Assembly (NCBI GenBank): GCA_015146655.1
Contig: VKHL01000066.1
Span: 1-64,000 of the forward strand
Length of the DNA: 64,000 bases
Source: Ochromonas danica
Taxonomy: Eukaryota > Sar > Chrysophyceae > Chromulinales > Chromulinaceae
Reading direction: 5' to 3'
The stretch's first letter is position 1. Every line of letters begins with the position of its first letter. The notes beneath the pieces were generated by a model, which was not told the DNA's origin, did no database searches, and worked only from the letters and a program-made list of their open reading frames with translations. The translations under genes and the position numbers were made by a program. Of this stretch, positions 1 to 9,813 are shown piece after piece.

Positions 1-3000
1 AACCCGCCTCCCGCCCAACATCTCAACCAAGCTCACGGCCAAGTAGACAGCCTACCTCTCAACCCAGCTCTCAACCTTCCTCCCAACCTTCCAAGCAACC
101 CACATCACGGCCTTCATCATCTCAACCGTCAACGCAGTCATCAGTTGGGTCTTCTTCTCACCCGACAAGCCAGCCAGCATCTCGGTTATCTTCTCAGCCG
201 ACAGGACAGCCATCATCTTGGCCATCTTCTCAGCCGACAGGACAGCCAGCATCTCGGCCATCTTCTCAGCCGACTGGACAACCAGCATCTCAACCGTCAA
301 AGCAACCAACCAGTCAGCCATTAACTCAGCCATCTTCTCAGCCGACGGGACAGCCATGGCCCCATCAATCAATGACCCCAACAAGTCAGTCATCATCTCA
401 ACCGTTAACGCAGCCAACAAGTCAGCCTTCTACTTGGTCATCAAGCACTAAACCTACGTTGCGGCCTGATACTCGACTAACTCCTCAACCAACCGCTCAA
501 CCCATATCCCCACCAAGCTCACAACAGACCTGTAAACCTAGCTCCAGGCCTAGCTCCAGGCCTAGTTCCCAGCCTTCCGCTATTCCTTCAATATCGAATA
601 TGCATTCTATGGCCCCCACACGTGCTCCAACAGTAGCCAGTCAGGTGACAACTGTGGTGGCCTCGAATAGCAGCACAGCCACTGTGCAGGTGTCAGGACA
701 GAAAGTCACGATAGGAGGTCTGACCAACTCCTCAGTGGCTACAGTGACTGTGACCTCATCAGGCTCTTTGTCATCATCAAGCAACAGCAATGCTAGCTCT
801 TTAGCCTCAAAGCTGGAGTCTGATATCGTGACAGTGACAGTGAGAAACTCTTCGAACAGCAATGTGCAGGTGACTGTGAACATCTCAGTTTCCAGCTCCT
901 CAAATAATAAGTATGTGTTGGTATTCGAGCACAACTGCACGTCTGAGAAGAGGGAAGAAGTGGTGTTCAATTGCTCGGATGCTGATGTGCTATACAACTT
1001 GACCTGTTCGGGTGAGGCAGCCGCTGAGGTGAAGCAACAATGTCCAGTCTCTCAGCTGCAATGCAGTGTAATTGACATGAACACATACAATGTGGTGGAT
1101 AGCGATTACTGTACGGTTGTGTCAACAACGAGCACGTCTGTGCTATGTAGATGTGGCTACAGTAGCAATAGCAGCAGCTCATCTACTTCTCCTCCTTCCT
1201 CCTCTCCGACGTCGAAGAGTGGTTCTGTGAGCGTGGCCGTGACATCTGAATATGTGGCAGGAGACTTCTCTGCGACGGTATCGGGCATAGGAGGAATATC
1301 ATCTACAGCAGCGGTGGAGGGAACGACTGCGGTGTTGTCTGCGTTTGGAGGATGGTGGTTGGTGGGTTTGTTGCTGATTGGGAGCTTGTTGTTTCGAGTG
1401 GATTGGTTTGGAGGATGGTGCAATGGAAGAGAGATGTGGAAGAAGGCGGAGAAGATGGTTCAAATGGTGTGGTTGTGTATGGTGAAGGGGATGCGAGGTT
1501 GGGGAGTGGTGATGCCATTGGATGAATCCCCCTCATCGTTGTTGAAGGAGTTGGGGAATGAAGGGGTTGGGGAAGAAGAGAAAGTGATGCGTGTTGTTTG
1601 GATGCGATATGTGTTGGAGGTGATGCCGAAGGTGTATCGCCCTCTACCTTGGTTGCATCGCATGATGGGAGAGCTGTGTAGTCGTCATGAGTATTTGGAT
1701 TTGCTGTTTGGCGTGCTGGGCTTCAGGGAGGAGGAGGAAGAAGAAGAGAAGGAAAAGGGGAGTGTAAGTGAGGATCAGGAGAAAGAGAAGGGTTTGAGAG
1801 ACAAAGTGGCCCAAGGCGAAGTGAAGCAGAACCAAGAAGAGAGAAGGTGGTTTGCTTGGAAGGTGGGACTTGGAGGAAGAGGGTGGAAGATGGTATCGGA
1901 TGTATTGAGGTTGTGGACTTCCTTCACCATCTCTTGTTTCTTGTTGGCGTGGCTGTATGATCTCCAGTATCCAGGTGATGATGGCTCATGTGGACAGCAT
2001 GTGACAAGAGTGAGTTGTTTGGCGAAGAAGTCTCCCTTGGATTCGAGTCAAAGCTATTGCAAGTGGGTTCCTGCACAGGCATTGGTGGCAGGGTTGTTGG
2101 TGGAATCGAAGAAGAGCACTGTGTTGTCCTCAACGACTTTGTCTTCGACCTTGACGGACGATGAGCTTCATGAGCAGTGTCAGTATGCAGATGAAGGAGC
2201 CTCGTTGTTGGCAACGATGTTGGTGGCGGTGGTGGTATCCTTCATTTCGACGGTAGTGATGAATATAATGGCAGCCTTGTTCTCGATGATAATGGCTCCC
2301 ACCGCGAAGGTCAGGGCGAGGAGGAGAGGGAAGGTGTCGGATGAGGTCTCCGAGAAGAGAGTAGAGGATGGCGAAGGCGAAGCTCAAGGAAGAGAAGAGG
2401 GGGAAGAAGAAGAAGCATCATGGAGTACATTGGGATTGTATTTGTTGGGTGAGCTGCTTCGAGTGGATTTGTTAGGTCGTGTGGCTCGTGTGGATGTATC
2501 GGAGAAGCTGAGGCGTTGTCGAGGGCTGTTTTTGCAGGAGATGTCGAAGTCCGGAAGGGGCGTGTTAGAGGTGAGGGAAGAGAATGAGGAAGGAGAGCTG
2601 CAGCAGTATCAAGCTAAGCAAGAGGGTTCAGTGCTATACGGAGATGAAGAGTGTGGAGAAGTAACGAAGGCTGATGTTGCGAAAGAGTTGAGCGATGGAA
2701 GCATTGAAGTATCAGATACTGCGATGCAACAAGCTCATGAGAAGCTGCTTTGTCATGCTGAAGACAGCGATGCAAGGGCGAACACGTTATTGCATCTTTG
2801 TCTGTTTGACTTGGTTCTTCATGGGCCTCTCCTTCATGCTAATTCATCGTCAGCCAATAGTCACAATGCTGAGGTGGCGGGGAAGCTGGTTTGGCAGACG
2901 ACGATGAAGAACTACCGAATGCCAGCTCCCAGGGTATCTTTGTGGATGCAATGTGTGTTTGGGATGTTGATAGCATTGTCGAATATGGGTGCTTTGCTGT

Positions 3001-4541
3001 ACATCGGCTTGAAAGGTCTGGATCGAGGGAAGGTATGGCAAAGTAGTTTCTTGCAGGCTTGTGCCATTCAATGGGCGATGGATGTAGTGTTTGTGTCCAC
3101 GGTGGAGATCTTGTGGGTGGACTTTGGATTACCAGGGTTAGTGTATGGCGAGGTGCTATTGCGCGGCTGTATGGGTTTGTTGAAGATGGCGGAGGTGTTG
3201 TTGGTGCATGTGAGGAATGAGCGACGAGTTTCAAGAAGTAGAAGGACAAGAAGCATGAAGATGCAGTCGCAGGTGATGTTGGTGTTGTTTTCAAGGGCGA
3301 TGGAGAGGGTAGCCTGTGCTGAGGTGTGTGGCGACATTCCAGAGGCGATGATGGTGAAGTTGTGTGCGGCAGGACGAGGCGCTGGAGAGATGACAGACGT
3401 GAAGTATAGTCTGTTGAAAGAGAAGCGTCGAGTAAAGGTCGCATCCGATGAGGACAGTATGGCAGTGCGGAGAGGTCGACGAGGTGATGATGTATCGCTT
3501 AGGCAAGGAGAAGATGTTGTCACTTTATCACCAGAGCCAGTGGGAAGACGGAAAGTTAGTGGCAGCGGTGTTGGTTTGTGGGCGTCTACTTTATCTTTGT
3601 CTTCATCATTATCGTCATGGCGGCTCAAGGACAGTAGGAAGCGGAGCAAGAGGACCATGTCTGTGGTGCCTGTGACAAACGTGCAGAGAGGAGAAGTGTG
3701 TGGTGGTGTAGGGATGGTTGGGGTGGCTAGTGGTATTGAGGGAGGTGTGGCGGTGGGTCAAGGTTTTTCTGCTGATACAAATGAGGGAGGGGGAAGAGGA
3801 AGGAAGAAGGAGGGTGGCGGTGGGTGGAAGTGGATGTTCTGGCTGATATCGAGGCTTTCCTTGGTTCAACATAGGTTGTTTGTGCGTTTCTCAGCTCCCC
3901 TTGTTCTGGCAGGAGTGACGTTAGCTTGGTCCGAGCTGCAGCAGGTGAAGGAGAAGGGTGGAGGAGGGAGCTTGAGAGGAGTGCAGTTGTTGTCCGTCTG
4001 TGAGGCATTTTTTGTCTTATCGATCATCTTGGTGGCATTGAGTTCCGTGTGGAAGTCAATGGCAGCTCAGAATGGCTATCTGTCATTGTATTGGCAGTTG
4101 TCTCGTGAGCCATTGGTATCATTGGCTAATGATGAAGTTGAGTCTGAGTCGGTTGATCGCACGCATGTTATGGTACCACCTGAAGATGTGTTGAGAGGGA
4201 GAGAAGAGGAGTCGACAGGAAAGTGTGACTCTGCGAATGGTTATGTGGAAGATGAGAAAGGTACAGAGGCAGACGAGCTGCACACTCGTTTTGTGGTTGG
4301 TGCTGGAAATGACAAGGAAATGGACGTGGAAGAGTTGGATGAAGATAGTGATGACAATTTCATTAATGTCCTCTTTCAGAATTTCTCGTCTAGTAGCGCG
4401 AGTGATAGTATGAGAAGCTCTTCCATGGACTACGAGTGGGAATCAGAAACAAGTTTGGATGAGAAGATTTCACGTGTTTCCTGGTCAGATAGCAGCGGCA
4501 GTAGCAGTAGCGATGATTTGGAAAGCAGTCTGAAGGAATGA
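1..4541 (+). CDS. Large multi-pass membrane protein with PTSQPSSQP-type repeat stalk (5' partial)
   Basis: The reading frame starting at base 3 is open from the window edge to the stop at 4541, so the gene begins upstream. Roughly the first 190 residues are degenerate P-T/S-S/G-Q-P repeats, a low-complexity stalk common in stramenopile surface proteins. A Ser/Thr/Val-rich beta-like stretch (about 640-930) and a cysteine-containing segment (about 930-1165) follow. That segment ends in a CxC pattern (TSVLCRCGY) just before the first membrane helix and recalls the GPS motif of GAIN-type receptors. Hydrophobic helices lie near 1335-1395, 1915-1955, 2200-2300, 2935-3010, 3055-3130, 3885-3925 and 3990-4055. 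They are separated by long charged loops, and the C-terminal tail is acidic and serine-rich. I infer a cell-surface protein with a glycosylated exterior. The exact family and substrate are unknown. Confidence 0.7.
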   Translation, partial: PASRPTSQPSSRPSRQPTSQPSSQPSSQPSKQPTSRPSSSQPSTQSSVGSSSHPTSQPASRLSSQPTGQPSSWPSSQPTGQPASRPSSQPTGQPASQPSKQPTSQPLTQPSSQPTGQPWPHQSMTPTSQSSSQPLTQPTSQPSTWSSSTKPTLRPDTRLTPQPTAQPISPPSSQQTCKPSSRPSSRPSSQPSAIPSISNMHSMAPTRAPTVASQVTTVVASNSSTATVQVSGQKVTIGGLTNSSVATVTVTSSGSLSSSSNSNASSLASKLESDIVTVTVRNSSNSNVQVTVNISVSSSSNNKYVLVFEHNCTSEKREEVVFNCSDADVLYNLTCSGEAAAEVKQQCPVSQLQCSVIDMNTYNVVDSDYCTVVSTTSTSVLCRCGYSSNSSSSSTSPPSSSPTSKSGSVSVAVTSEYVAGDFSATVSGIGGISSTAAVEGTTAVLSAFGGWWLVGLLLIGSLLFRVDWFGGWCNGREMWKKAEKMVQMVWLCMVKGMRGWGVVMPLDESPSSLLKELGNEGVGEEEKVMRVVWMRYVLEVMPKVYRPLPWLHRMMGELCSRHEYLDLLFGVLGFREEEEEEEKEKGSVSEDQEKEKGLRDKVAQGEVKQNQEERRWFAWKVGLGGRGWKMVSDVLRLWTSFTISCFLLAWLYDLQYPGDDGSCGQHVTRVSCLAKKSPLDSSQSYCKWVPAQALVAGLLVESKKSTVLSSTTLSSTLTDDELHEQCQYADEGASLLATMLVAVVVSFISTVVMNIMAALFSMIMAPTAKVRARRRGKVSDEVSEKRVEDGEGEAQGREEGEEEEASWSTLGLYLLGELLRVDLLGRVARVDVSEKLRRCRGLFLQEMSKSGRGVLEVREENEEGELQQYQAKQEGSVLYGDEECGEVTKADVAKELSDGSIEVSDTAMQQAHEKLLCHAEDSDARANTLLHLCLFDLVLHGPLLHANSSSANSHNAEVAGKLVWQTTMKNYRMPAPRVSLWMQCVFGMLIALSNMGALLYIGLKGLDRGKVWQSSFLQACAIQWAMDVVFVSTVEILWVDFGLPGLVYGEVLLRGCMGLLKMAEVLLVHVRNERRVSRSRRTRSMKMQSQVMLVLFSRAMERVACAEVCGDIPEAMMVKLCAAGRGAGEMTDVKYSLLKEKRRVKVASDEDSMAVRRGRRGDDVSLRQGEDVVTLSPEPVGRRKVSGSGVGLWASTLSLSSSLSSWRLKDSRKRSKRTMSVVPVTNVQRGEVCGGVGMVGVASGIEGGVAVGQGFSADTNEGGGRGRKKEGGGGWKWMFWLISRLSLVQHRLFVRFSAPLVLAGVTLAWSELQQVKEKGGGGSLRGVQLLSVCEAFFVLSIILVALSSVWKSMAAQNGYLSLYWQLSREPLVSLANDEVESESVDRTHVMVPPEDVLRGREEESTGKCDSANGYVEDEKGTEADELHTRFVVGAGNDKEMDVEELDEDSDDNFINVLFQNFSSSSASDSMRSSSMDYEWESETSLDEKISRVSWSDSSGSSSSDDLESSLKE
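3..560 (+). repeat. Degenerate coding tandem repeat (P-[TS]-[SG]-Q-P units)
   Basis: The DNA is built of imperfect 12-15 base units encoding PTSQP, PSSQP and PTGQP variants. Units such as TCTTCTCAGCCGACAGGACA recur several times between 190 and 350. The repeat is in frame with the large membrane protein and forms its extracellular stalk. It also creates shadow reading frames on both strands that should be ignored. Confidence 0.85.
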
Positions 4542-5154
4542 AAGCAAGTCAAAAGACAGCTCGGCGGGAGTTGTGCTGAACAGATTATACAGATAGCAAT
4601 AGCATATTATCTATATCTATACCTATCTGTATTATCAATACCCTATCTGATTAGTTTGGACATCAGTTGTGCAGATGTCTTAGTTTAGTTTAATTAGGCA
4701 TAGCTTTATTATTCCCATCTTTCATATGTCACATTTGGGATTTGATTAGCTTAGCCTTAATTTGTTATGAATTTGATCGAACTCTCCAGGAGACTTAGTA
4801 GATTATGCCTATGACTTTAACTGGTAACGTTATCGGCATTGGCCTGGAGAATGTAATTAATAACATCGCACATCTTCTCAAGAAGCAAGACATAGTCCCT
4901 TAGAATGCAATGAAAATATAAAGAAAGTTGAGTTCCTTCGGATGTTTGGGCGTACTAATCACTACAGTACAAATGGAAATGACATTAGAGATAACATTGG
5001 AATCCACCCTTCATTCCATGGAATGTTCTTCCTGCGCATGGTAGTAATACCCCGTGAAACTGCTCTCTGCTGTTCGCCTGCTTTGCTTGTGGCTTGGCTT
5101 GGCTTACAACTCAACTCGTTTAAATTGCTTTGCTTTTACTTGTAGACTACAAAG
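4542..5154. other. Intergenic, no gene seen
   Basis: A-T rich spacer between two same-strand genes. It holds the 3' region of the membrane protein and the promoter/5' UTR of the DNAAF5-like gene. A 67-codon frame at 4942-5145 has no recognisable content and I do not call it. Confidence 0.6.
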
Positions 5155-8100
5155 ATGATTGACGAGATCTGGGCGAGCTTACAAGAAGATAATGCGCGTG
5201 TAAGCCAAGAAGTGAAGAAGAAGAAGCAGACCTTGGCCAAGCCAGGTATCACCTTGGAGAAAGCTGTTCGTCCACAGTCCCAACAGGCAGAAGTCATCAC
5301 ACTACTTTCCTCTCTTGGATTGACAGCTCCTCTTCCTCCTTCTGCTCCTGCTGCTGCTGCTAGCAAGAAGAAGAAAAGTGACAAGAAGAAATCTGCCACA
5401 GGCTTAACAGTGACAACAGCTAGAACAGCTACTGCTGGTAGCGGTAGTGTTGGTAGTGCTAGTGCTGTGCCTAGAGAACCAGAAGGAGAGTCAGCATCAG
5501 AAGCTGCTACTGGTGGTCCCCAGCAGGGCAAAGCGACTGCCGCCGCCATGATGACCACCATCACCAGTCAAGACCTCTTGACTCTGCTAGGCCGTGACCT
5601 CACAGCACTACAAGATGAACACGCTAACCTTCGTAGAAAGGCTTTGAAAAACATCTATCAAAAGGCATTCCAAGACCATCAACTCAGTGAAGATGACTAC
5701 AGTATCGTCTTCCGAGAAATTGCTAAAATGATTTTCAAGCGTATGGCAGACAGTCAAGAAGGTTGTCGTGAAGAAGCACAACGTTTACTCTCTGCTTTCT
5801 TCACAGTAACAAAAGATTTAGTACCTATTCTAGGATATTACTTCCCATGTTTATTACAACGAATACCTAATGATCAATTTGGTTATGATGAATCCATGCA
5901 AATCTTTGTTTCTGATCGATTAGCACATGAAGCATATAAGAGAGGTCGTGCTGTTCAACGACAAGATAAGGTCTTGTTATCTACGTCTACTATTACTACA
6001 GTACAAAGTATTGAAGGAAGTGAAGAAGTACGTTTGTTAGCTTTACAAGCTTTAAAAGCATTAATTCATCGTGTGATTAGATTACAATCTGCACCTATTT
6101 TACATCCTTATTTTGAAGATATATTACGTTATTTACAAGCACATGTTATGGATTCTTTTCCAGGTGTACAAATGACAATTTGTGAGATTTTAATTCTACT
6201 TTGTCATGAAGAAGATTATGAATTAGGATTGAAATATTATGCGATAGCATTAGTACGACTTCTCTTACCATTATTACGTCATAAACTTGCTAAAGTACGT
6301 AATATAGTATTACAAACATTAATCTCATTATATCATATAAGAGATCATTCTAAAAGGAAAAGTGCCGCATCAGAAACAATTTTAGATTTAGTTGGTTTTC
6401 GTGAAGAAAATGTTATTCCTATTGCAGCTTTCTATGATTCATCAGAATGTATCTCTTTTAACTATCTAGCTGAATTAGTAAATGATTCAAGTATTCAAGT
6501 ACGTGGTGAGAGTTTATTAACACTATTAGAAAAGTTATTAACTATGATAGAAGATCGTCGTGATTATGAAACACGTCTATTACCTTATTTATTAGATTTA
6601 CTTACTGATCCTGTTGATAGTATTGCTCAACGAGCATATCGTATACTATCTTTCTGTGGAGAACAATATGAAAATGATCATCAAGAAGAGATTTTACAAC
6701 AAAAGCAATATGCTGTAGATGGAGCAAGTCATCTTCATTTACTTTCTTCTTGGCCAAGACCTTTTGAAAGAAGACCTTCAATAGGAATGAGATTATTCGT
6801 AAGAGGTAATACACGTCGTTTCTTATCTGCTTTATTAAATGAGTTAAGTCATTGGCAATTACGACCTCGAGCACAAGCTATTTCCCTTCTTATTACATTA
6901 ACAGTATTATGTGAGGAGTCATTAACAATGGAAGCACATCATCTTCTACCTACTATTATTACTGCTTATCATCAGACTCAACAAGATAATCATAATCATC
7001 TTTATGATTCTAATGCATTACAATTCTTATTATTAAGTCTTCTACTTGGTCGTTATTTACCACCTGACTTATATATGTATTATCTACTACCACGTTTATC
7101 TAATGATATGTCAGTATCAACGTATGGTTATGACTTAAACTATCGTTGTCATGTTCTACATCTATTAGTAGCATTTATACATGGTAGTCAACCTTCCTTG
7201 TTAATACCACATTTCCACCATCTATGTAAGACGTTGACTAATGCAGCAGTAGGTTATTGGGATTCACCAGTCTTTTTATCAACTATTAGTACTGTCTTGT
7301 TAGTTCTCCTTCAAGTGATCGTCTTACCAGAGAGTAGTGCATCATCTACTACCTCTTATAATGTGTTAGCAAGTATCTCTTGTCTAGACAGTGTAGATCT
7401 ATTTACTGCCTTTGTACAGACATTACTCCATCCAGCTAGACAAGCTGTCAAAGAGCAACAACAACAACAGCAGCTATCTATCTTATCCAGTACGATTAAT
7501 AATGCTCATAATCGTGTATTAGCAACTAGCTTCCAAGCAACTGGTCGTATCTCAATACATGATCTAAATGATTCCTTTTCGATGTTGTTGAGGTTCTTCT
7601 TGACTGTCTCTTCTGGTAGTAGTGGTGGTGGTAGTGGTTCTTCTATGATGATGATGGCTTTGTCTTTAATGGTACCCCTTGCTCCACCTAGTCAAAGTGT
7701 TGATCTTTTGACTTTCCTTGGTAAACAAGCATCTCATCTATTTGAAAAGGCATATCTCATACAGACATTTGTACAAGGTGATCGATTGGTTGTTAGTCCA
7801 TTAACAAATAACAACAACAAATTGGATGGGATTAGCAGTAGTAGCACTACCTTAGAAGATGGAATCGTACCATATGAACTATGTAGTGATTGGAATGAGA
7901 AAGCAACTGATTTTATCCTTCTCACTCGTCTAGTACCTATCACATTAGCTACTAGTCCTTTGTTAGCTATACAACAACAAGTTTTAAGTTATTTCGTAGT
8001 ATTATGTTCTTCTCTATTACAATGTTCAACTTCTATACATAATGACTATTCTACATTGTTGTATAAACATTTACAACTATTAGAGATAGTATTAATACCA

Positions 8101-8411
8101 TGGATTTATCAATTATCACGTTATGATTTCTTACGAGAGACTAAACAACTACTACTACTTCTGTTAGAAGAAGAAGAAGACGTTGACTTTTCTGTGTTAT
8201 TAACATCCAGTCAACAATCTGCTGAGATTGTCATTCCTTGGAATGAAGAAAGTAAAAGATTTCTCTTACAGACGATTATCCCAAGTGTCATGGTTCTTAT
8301 CTCTTCATCACGTCTTTCTCTTTCTCCTTCTTTGCAAAATATTCGTCTTCGTCTTCTTGCACTTCTCACAGCTTATCATCATCATCCTAACACCACACTG
8401 TCATCATGGTG

Positions 8412-8443
<32 letters not shown>

Positions 8444-9438
8444 TTACTACTGGTGATGATGATAGTCGTATCGAAGAGAGTATGGAAGTATCACTTAAAG
8501 CAACAACATGTGATTTCTTTCTGAAGGAGAGAGCTGGTGGTCAGAATCTACGCGGACTAATCACATCTTTATTGTCATCATCATCGTCTTCTTCTCCCCA
8601 AAACAAAGTCAACAGCCTGGGACTGTTAATGCATTTAGCTGAACTAATCAAAGGTCGGATTGGTCTCGATGATCGAGTGCGACCTTTTGCTGCCATCTGG
8701 AAGCAGTCCGCCACTACTACCACATCTACCACATCTACTACTGAGTCTGTGAGTGTTAGCAACAAATTGTTGTTGTTATTGAAAGGCAAGATTGCATTCT
8801 ATCCAGCTTTGAAGTCATTGATGTTGTTACTCTATGATAGTAATGATGCAGTTCGTGAAGCAACAGTTCAGACATTCACTTCTCTTGTTAGTTTAGTCTT
8901 CTCTCATCAAGAAATGCAAACCTTGTCTTCTCTTGTTGGTGGTGGTACTGCTAGTGTTGACATTGAAAATGGTGTAGTATCAGAGGAGATTATGCTCGCT
9001 GCCGTACATCGCTTGACACAAGACTTTGCTGCTGCTACTACTACTGCTACTACTGCTACCACGAGTAGATCGAATGATGAAAAGGACGGCGTTGTAGTTG
9101 ATGGAAAGGGAGGAATGGTCTTCAAGGAGGTAGTCAATGGTCTGCTCTCACACAGTCTCAGTGAAGTGAAGAAGACGATTGTTGTGGCTACTACAGCTAC
9201 AGCTGGAGTATCAACAGCAGCAACAATAGCAGGCAATAGTGACTATTTGGACAGTCTCGATGTGCTCTTGCGACTGCTCGCTGTATTAGATCCCATGACG
9301 TTTGAGTCTTGTCTACGTGATCATCTCCATCAACTGGATGATGATCATGACGATGATGGTGACCATCCAGAGGCTGTGAGAGACTTTCTGCAAGGTCTTC
9401 TAAACCACGTGGACGTTCTTTCTTCTCTACCAAACTAG
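5155..9438 (+). CDS. DNAAF5: Dynein axonemal assembly factor 5-like HEAT-repeat protein
   Basis: Single-exon frame of 1427 codons made of tandem alpha-helical HEAT-like repeats from about residue 135 onward, after a lysine/alanine-rich N-terminus. Two stretches match the DNAAF5/HEATR2 family as I remember it. The first is the ETRLLPYLLDLLTDP...EQYEND segment near residues 470-510. The second is the RRPSIGMRLFVRGNTRRFL...LSHWQLRPRAQAISLL segment near residues 540-575, which parallels the human RRPVLGCRELVFRNLSKIL...ITDWVVGTRVKSAQLL region. The family is a cytoplasmic factor that preassembles dynein arms, so the organism probably makes motile flagella. The protein is much longer than the human one (about 850 residues) because of Ser/Thr/Asn-rich inserts. 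The first ATG of the frame follows a stop (TAG) and an A-rich context. Codon use in the middle is strikingly A-T rich. Confidence 0.75.
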
Positions 9439-9650
9439 TGAATGACAACTAAATGAATGAATGAATGAATGAATTGCAAGTAAACAAACAATAAAACTGA
9501 TTGATTGGTTTGCCAAGTGAAAGCATGCTTTACACACACACACTACTAGAACAACATCATCAACATGGTCAACATTGGCATTGTCATCATTGTCAACAAC
9601 AACTGTCAGGCAGGCAGGCAATCAAACCATTAGATCATAATGGAAGAACT

Positions 9651-9727
<77 letters not shown>

Positions 9728-9728
9728 T

Positions 9729-9805
<77 letters not shown>
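9651..9805. repeat. (ATC)n trinucleotide microsatellite
   Basis: About 51 ATC/TCA units with one ATT interruption near 9726. It lies in the short space between the convergent DNAAF5-like and formin genes. It generates poly-Ile, poly-Ser and poly-Asp shadow frames that are not genes. Confidence 0.97.
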
Positions 9806-9813
9806 TGCCATCA

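Noticed and set aside
2839-3658. Long minus-strand frames of about 200 codons
   Set aside because: They lie antisense to the large membrane protein, follow its codon bias and have no domain content.
4942-5145. 67-codon plus-strand frame before the DNAAF5-like gene
   Set aside because: No domain, no splice partner, composition like its surroundings.
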